Shown one piece after another: positions 7,606 to 15,408 of a stretch of DNA of 64,000 nucleotides. The stretch spans positions 1,674,001 through 1,738,000 of the forward strand of contig CAWGHD010000002.1 of the NCBI GenBank assembly GCA_963822295.1. Reading direction: 5' to 3'. Each line of letters begins with the position of its first letter. The first letter of the stretch is position 1. A model generated the notes under the pieces. The model did no database searches, was not told the origin of the DNA, and saw nothing but the letters and a program-made list of their open reading frames with translations. Origin of the DNA: VRUE01 sp963822295 (GTDB lineage Bacteria; Actinomycetota; Thermoleophilia; Solirubrobacterales; 70-9). A program made the position numbers and the translations under genes.

Positions 7606-8010
7606 GTGCCGCTCGCCCGCAGGACAGCCATCCTCGCCACCCTCGCCGCCTGCCTGGCCCTCGCCGCCTGCGGCTCCTCCGACGAGGAGACCGGCACCTC
7701 GGCGGGGACGACGCAGGCCGGGCCCTCCTCCCCCCCGGCCTCCGAAGCGCCGCTCGGGGTCACGGCGAAGAGCTGCGCGGGCGCCGAGGCGCAGGGCGGC
7801 GAGGTCCGCGTCACCGGAGCCTCATGCGAGCTCGCCCGCAGGACCGTCGCGGCCTGGGCCCGGAGCGGCCCCTGCTCCCCCACCCCCGACTCCCGAACCT
7901 CGTGCAGGCTCGGCGAGATGATCTGCCTGGGGGCGCGCACGGACAGAGGGCTCGCGGTCACCTGCGCGACCACCGGCCGCACGGTCGTCTTCGTCGCCCG
8001 CCGCGGCTGA
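7606..8010 (+). CDS. Small secreted lipoprotein, unknown function
   Basis: A 134-residue protein with a signal peptide and lipobox LAACG (MPLARRTAILATLAACLALAAC). The Ser/Thr/Gly-rich linker (about 24-48) is typical of lipoproteins held away from the membrane. The mature domain has about seven cysteines, which suggests disulphides. I recognise no family. The start is GTG at 7606. TAGATT, which contains the stop codon of the glycosylase gene, ends 6 bases before the GTG, giving a leaderless-type promoter embedded in the end of the previous gene. Confidence 0.7.
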   Translation: MPLARRTAILATLAACLALAACGSSDEETGTSAGTTQAGPSSPPASEAPLGVTAKSCAGAEAQGGEVRVTGASCELARRTVAAWARSGPCSPTPDSRTSCRLGEMICLGARTDRGLAVTCATTGRTVVFVARRG

Positions 8011-8017
8011 GCGCCGC

Positions 8018-8632
8018 TCAGCGCCGTCGCGCGCGCTGCGCGAGGGGCAGCAGGAAGAGGCCCAGCCAGACGAACTGGGCCGCGTGCGCGTTGACCAGGG
8101 CCACCGGGATCGAGGCGAGGAAGACGGCCGCGATCACGATCGAGCGCCGGTGGAACTCGTGCGCCTGCTCGGGATCGATCTGCGCCAGCCCGGCGCGACG
8201 GGCGTGGGCCAGCATCAGCGTCCCGACCAGGACGACGCCGGCGAGGTTCGCCGCGTAGATGACGATCGCGCCCGGGTCGCCCCCGTGGTCGCCGAGAACC
8301 TGGCTGCTGAACGGGATCAGCACGATCCATGCGAGGTAGAAGAGGTTGAGGCCGAGCAGCCTGCCGTCGAAGCTGGTGACTTCGCCGAAGAATCGGTGGT
8401 GGACGATCCAGAAGCGCCCGATCACGGCGAAGCTCAGCGCGTAGGCGAAGAGGTCCTGCCGCTGTTCCCAGAGGGCATGGGTCAGGTCGTCGCCGGCGAT
8501 GTGCTCGGGGACGCTGAGGTTGAGGACGAGCAGCGTGATCGCGATCGCGAAGACGCCGTCGCTGAAGGCGACGATCCGCGAGAACTCGATCTCGTTCTCC
8601 TCGCGCCGCCGCGCGGATCCGGGCTGGGCCAT
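8018..8632 (-). CDS. TMEM175-family (DUF1211) potassium channel-like membrane protein
   Basis: A 204-residue integral membrane protein with about six hydrophobic segments. TM1 carries the family's FSD signature, RIVAFSDGVFAIAITLLVLN, where conserved hydrophobic residues line the pore in bacterial TMEM175 channels. Further segments are LFAYALSFAVIGRFWIVHHRFF, LLGLNLFYLAWIVLIPF, IVIYAANLAGVVLVGTL and IVIAAVFLASIPVALVNAHA. Bacterial members have one such repeat and work as tetramers. The C-terminus is short and basic. It converges on the preceding lipoprotein gene with only 7 bp between stops. Confidence 0.88.
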   Translation of the reverse strand: MAQPGSARRREENEIEFSRIVAFSDGVFAIAITLLVLNLSVPEHIAGDDLTHALWEQRQDLFAYALSFAVIGRFWIVHHRFFGEVTSFDGRLLGLNLFYLAWIVLIPFSSQVLGDHGGDPGAIVIYAANLAGVVLVGTLMLAHARRAGLAQIDPEQAHEFHRRSIVIAAVFLASIPVALVNAHAAQFVWLGLFLLPLAQRARRR

Positions 8633-8669
8633 TCCGGGATGATCCCCGCTGGACGCGACGGAACCCTCC

Positions 8670-8675
8670 TAGAAT
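8670..8675 (+). promoter_or_regulatory. -10 hexamer TAGAAT of tRNA-Thr
   Basis: TAGAAT ends 10 bases before the mature 5' end of tRNA-Thr. The same hexamer lies upstream of tRNA-Tyr (1976-1981, minus) and tRNA-Ser(CGA) (32324-32329, minus), which supports its role as a tRNA promoter element. No good -35 box is visible. Confidence 0.5.
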
Positions 8676-8685
8676 GTTCGCGCGC

Positions 8686-8758
8686 GCCGGCGTAGCTCAG
8701 TTGGTAGAGCACTTCACTCGTAATGAAGGGGTCCCCGGTTCAAATCCGGGCGTCGGCT
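8686..8758 (+). tRNA. tRNA-Thr (CGT anticodon)
   Basis: A 73-nt cloverleaf. The acceptor pairs GCCGGCG with CGTCGGC, the D-arm has TAGCTCAGTTGGTAGAGC, the anticodon stem-loop CTTCA-CTCGTAA-TGAAG gives anticodon CGT, and the T-loop is GGTTCAAATCC. CCA is not encoded. The 3' end lies only 3 bases from the stop codon of the opposing RTX-like gene. Confidence 0.97.
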
Positions 8759-8761
8759 CTC

Positions 8762-11698
8762 CTACTGGATGAAGGTCTCGTTGCCGCCGCCGTCGACGTC
8801 GGCGCCGACCTGGCCTTCCGCCACGTCGGTTCCGTTGCCGCCGGTGAAGGTGTCGTTACCGGCGCCGCCTCGCATCAGGTCGTTGCCGTCCTCGCCGTTG
8901 ATCGTGTCGTTGCCGGCGCTGCCGATCAGCGTGTCGTTTTCATTGCCGCCGTTCAGGGTGAGGACGACGCTGCTGTTGGCGAGCCCCGTGGCGCCGACCA
9001 GGTCGTCGCCACCCGACGTGTTCAGCGTGAGCGTGTCGTTGGCAGGCTGCGCGTTGACGAGTTCGACGGCGTAGGCGGTGCCGTTGACCGTGACCGTGCC
9101 GGCGCTGCCGGCAATGCCGAAGACCTCGGCACCGACCGTCCCGTTGACGGTGACGGCGTCGACGGCGTTGTCGCCCGCGGCGTTCACCCCGAGGTCGATC
9201 TCGACCGCAGTGATGTCGGTCGCGGTGAGGTCGTTGACCGTCACAGTGTCGGTGTTGCCGAGCGCGTTGAGGCGGAGGACCTCGACGTCGTCGGTGTCCA
9301 TGATGATGTTGCCGACGTTGCGGGTGAAGAGCAGGCGGCCGCCGTTGGAGGAGGCGGAGGTGATCTCCGCACCGGCGGAGCCGTTGAAGCGCAGGGTGTC
9401 TTTGTCGCCCTGGCCCTCGACGATGTCGCTGCCGTCGCCGGGGTCCCAGACGAAGGTGTCGATGCCGGCGCCCAGCAAGGCCGTGTCGTTGCCCCCGTTC
9501 CCGTCGACCGTGTCGCCGCCGTCGCCGCCGAGCAGGGTGTCGGCCCCGTTTGAGCCGTTCAGGGTGTCGCCGCTTTCGCCGCCGTCGAGGGTGAGCTGCA
9601 TCAGGGCGGCCAGCGCGCCGCCGGAGAGCGTGTCGCCTCCACCGAGGCCGTTGACGACGAGGCGGTCGTTGGCGGCCTCCTGGCGGGCGATCTGGACGGC
9701 GCACGCAAGGCCGTTGACCTGCACGTCCGGTCCGAACGAGAACGCCTGGACGACATCCGAGGCCCCGGTCCCGTTGACGAGGACCGTGTCGGCGGCGCCG
9801 TCGCCGGCTTCCGCGACCCCAAGGTCGATGTTGACAGCGGTGAGGTCGGTCCCGGTCAGGTCGTTGACGTTGATCGTGTCGGCGCCGCCGAACGAGTTGA
9901 GGTTGAGGCTCTCGACATCGTCCGCGTCGATCGTGATGTTGCCGACGTTGCGGGTCAGGCGGACGCCGCCGCCGTTGGCCGAGACGGCGGTGGTCTCGGC
10001 TCCGGCGGAGCCGTTGAAGCGCAGGGTGTCCCCTTCGGCGCCGCCCTCGACGGCGTCGCTGGCGTCGCCGGGATCCCAAATGAAGGTGTCCGCCCCCCCA
10101 CCGAGCGAGGCGGTGTCGTTGCCCTGATTGCCGTCCACCCCGTCGTTGCCGCCGCCGCCGGTCAGGAGGTCGGGGCCGTTGCCTCCGGCGATCGTGTCGT
10201 TGCCGTCGCCGCCGTCGAGCGCCAGGTCGATCGCGCCCGCGAGATTTCCGACGGCCGAGAGCGAGTCCGCGTCGCCGAGCCCGTTGATCGTGAGGGTGTC
10301 AGCGGTCTCCGGCTGGGCGATCGTCGCCAGCAACCCGAGGCCGGTCACCTCGACGATGCCGCCGGCCTCGACCACCGCGATCGAGTCGGGGCCGCTCGTC
10401 CCCTCGATCACGATCTGGTCGGAGACGGCGTCGCGGGGGCCCATAACCGGCTTGTCGATGGTGATTTCTTTGATGCCGCTGCCGGCCACCTGGCCGATCG
10501 TCACCGAGTCGGCGCCGCCGAGCGCGCTCACCGCCAGCGCCTCGATCCCGGCCCCGTCGACCGCCTGCGCCCCGCCGCTCAGCAGCGAGACGCGACCGGC
10601 GGAGGAGAAGGCCGCGAGGGAGTCGGATCCGGCGGCGCCGTTGAAGACGAGCGAGTCCTGATCGTCCTGGCCCTCGACGACGTCGCTGCCGTCGCCGGGG
10701 TCCCAGGTGAAGGTGTCGGCACCCGGGCCGAGCGCGGCCGAATCCGCTCCCGGGCCGCCGTCGACGGCGTCGCCGCCGGGGCCGCCGGTCAGGGTCTCCG
10801 CGGAGTCGCCGCCGGCGATCGTGTCGTCTCCGTCGCCGCCGTCGAGGACGACCGCGATCAGGGTCCCGACCGAGCCGGCCGAGAGCGAGTCGTTGCCACC
10901 CAGGCCGTTGACGGTCACGCGGTCGTTGGCGACCTGGGAGCCGAGGATCCTCGTCGCCGCGCCGAGCCCGGTCACCTCGACCGCCCCGCCGGCCGGGGCC
11001 GCCGCCATCGAATCACCGGCGGCGCCTCCGTTCGCGATCACCTGATCGGCGGCGCCGTCGGAGATGCCGAGGTCGAGATCGAGGGCGCTCACGCCGGAGC
11101 CGCCGAGCGCGCCCAGGGTCACCGAGTCCGCCCCGCCCGCGGCGTTGATCGCGACCGACTCGAGCCCGGCGCCGTCGATGGCGCTGACGCCGCCGCTCAG
11201 CAGGGCGAGGCGGCCGCCGGCCGCCGATGCCGCGAGCACGTCCGCCCCCGAGGAGCCGGCGATGCTGACCCGGTCCAGCTCGGTCTGTCCGTCGACGACG
11301 TCGGAGCCGTCGCCCGGGGCCCAGGTGAAGCTGTCGGCCCCGCCGCCGAGGGCGGCTTTGTCGGAGTCGGGGCCACCGCTGCCGGTGTCGTCTCCCGCGG
11401 CCCCGTTCAGCGTGTCTTTCCCGGGGCCGCCGGTGAGCGAGTCGGGGCCGGGGCCGCCGAGCAGTTTGTCGTTGCCCTTGCCGCCGATCAGTTTGTCTTT
11501 TCCACCGCGGCCGATCAATTTGTCCGGTCCGCAGGTTCCGCGCAGCGTGTCGGCTTTGGCGGTCCCTTTGATCGTCTTGCCTTTACAGGCGGCGGAGGCC
11601 GGAGCATCGGCGATCGCGAGCCCCGCGAGGACGAGAGCGGCGAAGGCGACAAGCAACAACCTGACCCGACCATTCCCCGAAGTCGCGACATTCCCCAT
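8762..11698 (-). CDS. Secreted RTX-like (haemolysin-type calcium-binding repeat) protein
   Basis: A 978-residue exported protein. A Sec signal peptide (LLLVAFAALVLAGLAIADAPASAA) is followed by about 70 residues of glycine/aspartate nonapeptides of the GGxGxDxLx type (IGGKGNDKLLGGPGPDSLTG), the calcium-binding RTX roll. The body consists of four long repeats of roughly 205-210 residues. Each carries an F(T/I/V)WxPGDxSD motif (near residues 123, 330, 540 and 750), a beta-rich block and another RTX cluster. The C-terminus ends with RTX motifs (MRGGAGNDTFTGGNGTD). No catalytic domain is visible, so a structural or adhesive calcium-stabilised role is likely. It has a Sec peptide rather than a type I secretion signal. 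A promoter is visible at 11726-11754. Confidence 0.85.
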   Translation of the reverse strand: MGNVATSGNGRVRLLLVAFAALVLAGLAIADAPASAACKGKTIKGTAKADTLRGTCGPDKLIGRGGKDKLIGGKGNDKLLGGPGPDSLTGGPGKDTLNGAAGDDTGSGGPDSDKAALGGGADSFTWAPGDGSDVVDGQTELDRVSIAGSSGADVLAASAAGGRLALLSGGVSAIDGAGLESVAINAAGGADSVTLGALGGSGVSALDLDLGISDGAADQVIANGGAAGDSMAAAPAGGAVEVTGLGAATRILGSQVANDRVTVNGLGGNDSLSAGSVGTLIAVVLDGGDGDDTIAGGDSAETLTGGPGGDAVDGGPGADSAALGPGADTFTWDPGDGSDVVEGQDDQDSLVFNGAAGSDSLAAFSSAGRVSLLSGGAQAVDGAGIEALAVSALGGADSVTIGQVAGSGIKEITIDKPVMGPRDAVSDQIVIEGTSGPDSIAVVEAGGIVEVTGLGLLATIAQPETADTLTINGLGDADSLSAVGNLAGAIDLALDGGDGNDTIAGGNGPDLLTGGGGNDGVDGNQGNDTASLGGGADTFIWDPGDASDAVEGGAEGDTLRFNGSAGAETTAVSANGGGVRLTRNVGNITIDADDVESLNLNSFGGADTINVNDLTGTDLTAVNIDLGVAEAGDGAADTVLVNGTGASDVVQAFSFGPDVQVNGLACAVQIARQEAANDRLVVNGLGGGDTLSGGALAALMQLTLDGGESGDTLNGSNGADTLLGGDGGDTVDGNGGNDTALLGAGIDTFVWDPGDGSDIVEGQGDKDTLRFNGSAGAEITSASSNGGRLLFTRNVGNIIMDTDDVEVLRLNALGNTDTVTVNDLTATDITAVEIDLGVNAAGDNAVDAVTVNGTVGAEVFGIAGSAGTVTVNGTAYAVELVNAQPANDTLTLNTSGGDDLVGATGLANSSVVLTLNGGNENDTLIGSAGNDTINGEDGNDLMRGGAGNDTFTGGNGTDVAEGQVGADVDGGGNETFIQ
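8900..11400 (-). repeat. Four tandem ~620-bp internal repeats in the RTX-like gene
   Basis: The FxWxPGDxSD-coding segment recurs near 11320, 10705, 10075 and 9450, a spacing of about 620-630 bp. Neighbouring blocks (NGSAGAE; VNGLGG.D.LS; LDGG.GDDTI.GG) recur in the same order. The array arose by internal duplication; the two copies nearest the C-terminus look most alike. Confidence 0.7.
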
Positions 11699-11980
11699 CG
11701 GTCAGACAACCCCCATTGACTACCGAGCTTAACGCCGCACCGGCAAAGGATCAATTACTTCGCGCGGATTCAGGAAGCAGGCGACCGAGTGGCCGGGAAT
11801 AACAGGGAACCGGACACTCGTCCCGCCTGGTGCTACAGGGAAAAAGCCGCCTGGTCGGGAAAACACGGCGGCGAGTTTGTCGGCCTGCAACGGGAACAGC
11901 GAACAGACAGGCGACGCCTGTGAGTTTAGCATCGTTTCCAGAAATTGGCCGCCGTTCCCAAATCTCCAGGCGCCCTCCAC
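11699..11980. promoter_or_regulatory. 282-bp intergenic region with RTX-gene promoter and palindromes
   Basis: There is no gene here. On the minus strand TTGATC (11749-11754) and TAAGCT (11726-11731), 17 bp apart, form a sigma-70-type promoter for the RTX-like gene. A perfect 15-bp palindrome, ACAGGCGACGCCTGT, lies at 11907-11921 and could be an operator. GATTCAGGAA at 11767-11776 repeats a 10-bp half-site of the palindrome upstream of the surface operon (32165-32174). The 19-bp element at 11931-11949 shares ATCGTT...AATTGGC with 14708-14726. Confidence 0.5.
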
Positions 11981-12649
11981 CTACGTGCTCTCCCCGCCGG
12001 CCTCGACCGCGAGGCGGTGCGCCTCGTCGGTGCCCAGATACGGGGTCAGCGCGAACTCCGCGAAGTCGGGCAGCAGGCGGCGGAGCTGCTCCGCCTCGCC
12101 CGCGATGATCGAGCGGCTGGCGAGCGTCGCCAGCGCCCCCACGAGCGAGCTCTCGGTCGAGGCCGGCAGGGGGCGATCGCTCTGGCGCTGGCTACGCCCC
12201 CGTTCGAGCAGCGGTATGAAGCCGTAGATCGTCTGTCGGAAGCGCTCCGCCACGACGGGGCCCGCGGTCTGCGACTCGACGAAGCAGAGGCGGGCGAGGT
12301 CCGTTTCCTCGGAGAAGAACTCGAGCAGCGCGCGGAAGGCGGCGATCACTTCCTGCGGCCAGTCGTCGAGTCCCCGGACGGCGTCGGCGACCAGGCCGCG
12401 CACGTGGACGACGACGACCTCGAAGGCCGCCAGGAAGCACTCCTCCTTGTTCTCGAAATTCTCGTAGAAGGCGCGCCGGGAGACCTTGGCCGCCTTCGTG
12501 ATGTGGGTGATGGTCACGGCGTTGTAACCGTGCTCGGCCACCCCCTCCGCGAGGCCGCCGATCAGCCGCTCTCGTTGATTGAGCACCACCTGCTCCCGCG
12601 ACAGGCCATGCCGACCCGCCGGTAGGGGACCGAGTTCCTCCTCCGCCAC
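11981..12649 (-). CDS. TetR-family regulator 1
   Basis: A 222-residue TetR-type repressor. The N-terminal HTH is clear: ERLIGGLAEGVAEHGYNAVT, then ITKAAKVSRRAFYENFENKE, the canonical recognition-helix-and-turn sequence followed by EECFLAAFE. The C-terminal ligand domain is helical and ends with LTPYLGTDEAHRLAVEAG, shared in pattern with the other four regulators here. The start is GTG at 12649, 15 bp after the stop of regulator 2, with no ribosome binding site. It is the last gene of a four-gene regulator operon that reads toward the RTX-like gene. The ligand is unknown. Confidence 0.88.
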   Translation of the reverse strand: MAEEELGPLPAGRHGLSREQVVLNQRERLIGGLAEGVAEHGYNAVTITHITKAAKVSRRAFYENFENKEECFLAAFEVVVVHVRGLVADAVRGLDDWPQEVIAAFRALLEFFSEETDLARLCFVESQTAGPVVAERFRQTIYGFIPLLERGRSQRQSDRPLPASTESSLVGALATLASRSIIAGEAEQLRRLLPDFAEFALTPYLGTDEAHRLAVEAGGEST

Positions 12650-12664
12650 ATATGGAGGATATAT

Positions 12665-13339
12665 CTATGGATCGGAAGACAGAGAAGTTCCTGGTGCGTC
12701 GGCATCGCCACGAAGCGCGCTGGGTGGCGGAATCTCGAGCTCCTCCCTGGCCGCCTCCGAGCCCAGGTAGGGCAGAACCGCGGAATACATCATCTTCGGC
12801 AGGAGGGCCGGCAGGGCATCGGTGCTCCCGGTTTCGATCTCCATCCGGATCCGGCTGAAGATCGCCCCTCCGATCGCTTCCGCCGTCGCCCGTGAGATCG
12901 AGTCGGGATCGTCGAGCTCGTTCCGGCCCAGGTCGATGAAGGCGAAGAGCCCCTCCATGCCCTGGTCTCGGATCAGCTGGGCGCGTTCCCCGGCGGAGAG
13001 GACCTCGACCACCATGATGCGGGCGCGGGCCGGGTCCTCCTGCAGGAACTCGAGCATCGTGTGAGCGACCGCGCGGAGCTGGTCGCGCCAGGCCTCCTGC
13101 GCCGCGAACGCCTGCGCGGAGCGCATCAGCAGCGTCACCGTGCCCGCCTGGATGTACTCGCAGAGACAGTCTTCGAGATCGGCGAAATGCCGCTCGAACG
13201 CCGCCACCTCGACGTCGGCTCTCGCGCAGACGGCCTCGACGGTCGCCTCCGCGTAGCCGCCCTCGCAGACCACGACCACGAATGCCTTCTCGAGGCGAAC
13301 CCGCTCTCCGCTAGCGCTGGTCGGCGTGACGCCGTTCAT
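12665..13339 (-). CDS. TetR-family regulator 2 (divergent HTH)
   Basis: A 224-residue TetR-like protein with a weaker HTH: LEKAFVVVVCEGGYAEATVE, then VCARADVEVAAFERHFADLE. The AFERHF(A/R)DLEDC block and the C-terminal part (SISRATAEAIGGAIF; AVLPYLGSEAAREEL) are closely shared with regulator 3, so the two are tandem duplicates. The usual Tyr/Phe-x-H/N-F turn is altered to FERHF, and the operator may differ from classical TetR sites. The start is ATG at 13339, 20 bp after the stop of regulator 3. Confidence 0.8.
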   Translation of the reverse strand: MNGVTPTSASGERVRLEKAFVVVVCEGGYAEATVEAVCARADVEVAAFERHFADLEDCLCEYIQAGTVTLLMRSAQAFAAQEAWRDQLRAVAHTMLEFLQEDPARARIMVVEVLSAGERAQLIRDQGMEGLFAFIDLGRNELDDPDSISRATAEAIGGAIFSRIRMEIETGSTDALPALLPKMMYSAVLPYLGSEAAREELEIPPPSALRGDADAPGTSLSSDP

Positions 13340-13359
13340 CAGGGCTCAATCATTGCGCG

Positions 13360-14001
13360 CTACGAGACCTGAAGGTCCTGCGGAAGCAGGCGCAGCTCCT
13401 CCTCGGCGGCCTCGGGACCGAGATACGGGAGGACCGCCATGTACATCAGTTCCGGCACCCTGGCCCGCACGGCGTCGATCGACCCGGGCTCATATGAGGA
13501 ATACATCTGGAAGAACATCGAGCCGCCGATCGCCTCGGCGGTGGCGCGGGAGATCGAGCCGGCCGCCGGGCGCTCCCTGCGGCCCATGTCGATCAGGTCG
13601 AAGAGCCGCTCGTAGCCCTGGCTCATCATGTAGATCGCCCGGTCCCCGGCCGATCGGACCTCGACGACGATGAACTGGGTCCGCCTCTCGTCCTCGGAGA
13701 CGTAGTCGGCCATCGTGTAGGCCATGACGCGGAGCCGGTCGCGCCAGGTCGGCTCGCCGGAGATCGCGGCGAACATCCTCTTCATCAGCTCTTCCTGGAA
13801 CTCGCCGTAGACCTCGCAGAAGCAGTCCTCGAGGTCCCGGAAGTGGCGCTCGAAGGCGGCGAGGTCGAGCCCGGCCCGCTCGAGCAGCATCGCCAGCGTC
13901 GTGGCCCTGTAGCCCCGTTCGTAGCAGAGGTCCACGAGGGCCTCCGCGATCCGCTCGCGGAGTGGGTCAGGCCGGCTCGGCCAGCTGGCCACCGAGCTCA
14001 T
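13360..14001 (-). CDS. TetR-family regulator 3 (paralogue of regulator 2)
   Basis: A 213-residue TetR-like protein. The N-terminal HTH reads LRERIAEALVDLCYERGYRA, TTLAMLLERAGLDLAAFERH, then FRDLEDCFCEVY. The C-terminal domain ends MYMAVLPYLGPEAAEEEL, parallel to regulator 2. The ATG at 14001 overlaps the 3' end of regulator 4 by 35 bp, indicating a single transcript. It is likely a ligand-responsive repressor. Its recent duplication beside other regulators suggests selection for several inputs on the same local targets. Confidence 0.8.
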   Translation of the reverse strand: MSSVASWPSRPDPLRERIAEALVDLCYERGYRATTLAMLLERAGLDLAAFERHFRDLEDCFCEVYGEFQEELMKRMFAAISGEPTWRDRLRVMAYTMADYVSEDERRTQFIVVEVRSAGDRAIYMMSQGYERLFDLIDMGRRERPAAGSISRATAEAIGGSMFFQMYSSYEPGSIDAVRARVPELMYMAVLPYLGPEAAEEELRLLPQDLQVS

Positions 14002-14653
14002 CGGCGACCCGCACCGCCTCGGCCTCGCCCACGTATGGGCTGAGCACCAGCTCGATCGTCTCCGGCAGCAGGGCCATCAGCTTCTCGGACTCGCCGACGA
14101 TGAGGCGCTGGTACGCGATCCAGAAGACGCCGCCGAAGAGCGTCGCCTCGAGCGTGTCGGGAAGGTCCGCGTTGCTGGGCTTGAGCGCCCGGCCGGGAAG
14201 CAGCAGCGGTTCGAAGTTGGCGAGCATCTGCTCGTAGCGGGCGACGGCGACCGGCCCCGCGGTGAGGGCCTCGACCAGGCAGACGCGGGCGATCGCCGGG
14301 CTCTGGGCGATCATCTCGAAGAGCGACCGCAGGGTGACGGCGACCCGCTCCGCCCAGGGGCCTTGCCGGCTCTGGTAGGCCTCGCGCAACCGCGGCCTCA
14401 TCGCTTCGCCGGCGGTGTCGAAGATCGCGATCAGGCACTCCTCCTTGTCGGCGAAGTTCTTGTAGAACGTCGCGTAGCCGACCTTGGCGCGCCGGATGAT
14501 CAGCTCGATCGTCGTGCCGTGATAGCCGCGCTTGGCGATCAGTTCGGCGGAAGCATCGACCAACCGCCGGCGCTGGTCCGCCGCCGCCTGCTCGCGGGTC
14601 GTCGGCATGGGGCCAGGGGGAAGCCGAGATGCCTGTCCGGGCAGCACGCGCAT
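13967..14653 (-). CDS. TetR-family regulator 4 (first gene of the regulator operon)
   Basis: A 228-residue TetR-type repressor. The HTH is canonical: RRLVDASAELIAKRGYHGTT, then IELIIRRAKVGYATFYKNFA and DKEECLIAIFD. The C-terminal domain has ARVCLVEALTAGPVAVARYE and LVLSPYVGEAEAVRVADEL. ATG 14653 lies 6 bases after TATTCT (14660-14665), a leaderless-type promoter. A perfect 13-bp palindrome, ATTCTTTAAGAAT (14652-14664), covers both the -10 box and the start codon and is a candidate autorepression site. ATG at 14608 is an alternative start. It is divergent from regulator 5. Confidence 0.88.
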   Translation of the reverse strand: MRVLPGQASRLPPGPMPTTREQAAADQRRRLVDASAELIAKRGYHGTTIELIIRRAKVGYATFYKNFADKEECLIAIFDTAGEAMRPRLREAYQSRQGPWAERVAVTLRSLFEMIAQSPAIARVCLVEALTAGPVAVARYEQMLANFEPLLLPGRALKPSNADLPDTLEATLFGGVFWIAYQRLIVGESEKLMALLPETIELVLSPYVGEAEAVRVADELGGQLAEPA

Positions 14654-14726
14654 TCTTTAAGAATAGCGTGAGTTCCCAGGGAAATCGGGCAACCCGTGTG
14701 GGTGGGTATCGTTCCTGATAATTGGC
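14652..14726. promoter_or_regulatory. Divergent promoter/operator region between TetR regulators 4 and 5
   Basis: In 88 bp of divergent spacer there are a perfect palindrome ATTCTTTAAGAAT (14652-14664) overlapping the regulator 4 start codon, its -10 TATTCT (14660-14665, minus), and GATAAT (14717-14722, plus), a likely -10 for regulator 5. The segment 14708-14726 shares ATCGTT...AATTGGC with 11931-11949 upstream of the RTX-like gene, and GTTCCTGA with the palindrome at 32151-32175. Confidence 0.5.
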
Positions 14727-14741
14727 TAGAGTTCTTGATGG

Positions 14742-15377
14742 ATGGGCGGGACGCGAGCATTTGGTGCGGTCGGCTCGCGTCCCGAGGGGGATGACGAGCG
14801 CAGGATCTCGGCGGCGATGTTGATCGCGGTCGGCGAGCTGGGCTACGAGAATGCCACCGTCCAGGACGCGATCGACCGCACCGGGCTCTCTCGTAACGCC
14901 TTCTACCGCCACTTCAAGAACAAGGAGGAGTGCTTCGAGGCCGCCCACCGGGAGGAGGCCGACCGGCTCTTCTCGGCGCTCCGCGCGGCCGGATACTCGG
15001 AGGCGTGCTGGATCGACGGCCTGCGGGCGGCACTGCGGGTCCTGCTCGGTTACGTAGCCGAGAGCCCGACGCCGGCCCGGGCGATCCTGATCGAGGTCCA
15101 CTCGGCGCGGGGCGCCGCCCTCGACCGGTACAAAGAGATCATTGACGCCCTCACCCATGACATCGACCTCGTGCGCCGAGAAGTCGGGTCGTCCCATCAC
15201 TCACCACCCCCACTGACGGCGAGATTCGTGGTGGCGACAGTCGAGTCCACGATCGGCGCCTGCCTGACCGCCGATATCGGCCGGAGCGCTCCCTCGCTGC
15301 TGCCCGGACTGGTTCACTTTGTCGTTCTCTATTACCTCGGTGAGGACGCGGCTGAGAGCGCCATGGAGCTGACCTAG
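14742..15377 (+). CDS. TetR-family regulator 5 (divergent)
   Basis: A 211-residue TetR-type repressor. The HTH is canonical: ISAAMLIAVGELGYENATVQ, then AIDRTGLSRNAFYRHFKNKE and ECFEAAH. The helical C-terminal ligand domain ends LVHFVVLYYLGEDAAESAME, similar in position to the VLPYLG endings of regulators 2 and 3. It faces the surface-protein operon end to end: its stop lies 31 bp from the stop of the last surface-protein gene. The ATG is at 14742. No Shine-Dalgarno is present, and GATAAT 20 bases upstream is the best -10. Confidence 0.87.
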   Translation: MGGTRAFGAVGSRPEGDDERRISAAMLIAVGELGYENATVQDAIDRTGLSRNAFYRHFKNKEECFEAAHREEADRLFSALRAAGYSEACWIDGLRAALRVLLGYVAESPTPARAILIEVHSARGAALDRYKEIIDALTHDIDLVRREVGSSHHSPPPLTARFVVATVESTIGACLTADIGRSAPSLLPGLVHFVVLYYLGEDAAESAMELT

Positions 15378-15408
15378 GCGCCGGCGACCGGCTCGGTTGA
15401 GTGCCGAC

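Noticed and set aside
11450..11560. Short regularly repeated DNA units resembling a CRISPR array
   Set aside because: They are in-frame RTX nonapeptide codons of a protein gene, with no conserved repeat/spacer structure.
13998..15200. A 400-codon minus-strand frame spanning TetR regulators 4 and 5
   Set aside because: It is antisense to regulator 5 and out of frame with regulator 4, both of which have clear HTH motifs.
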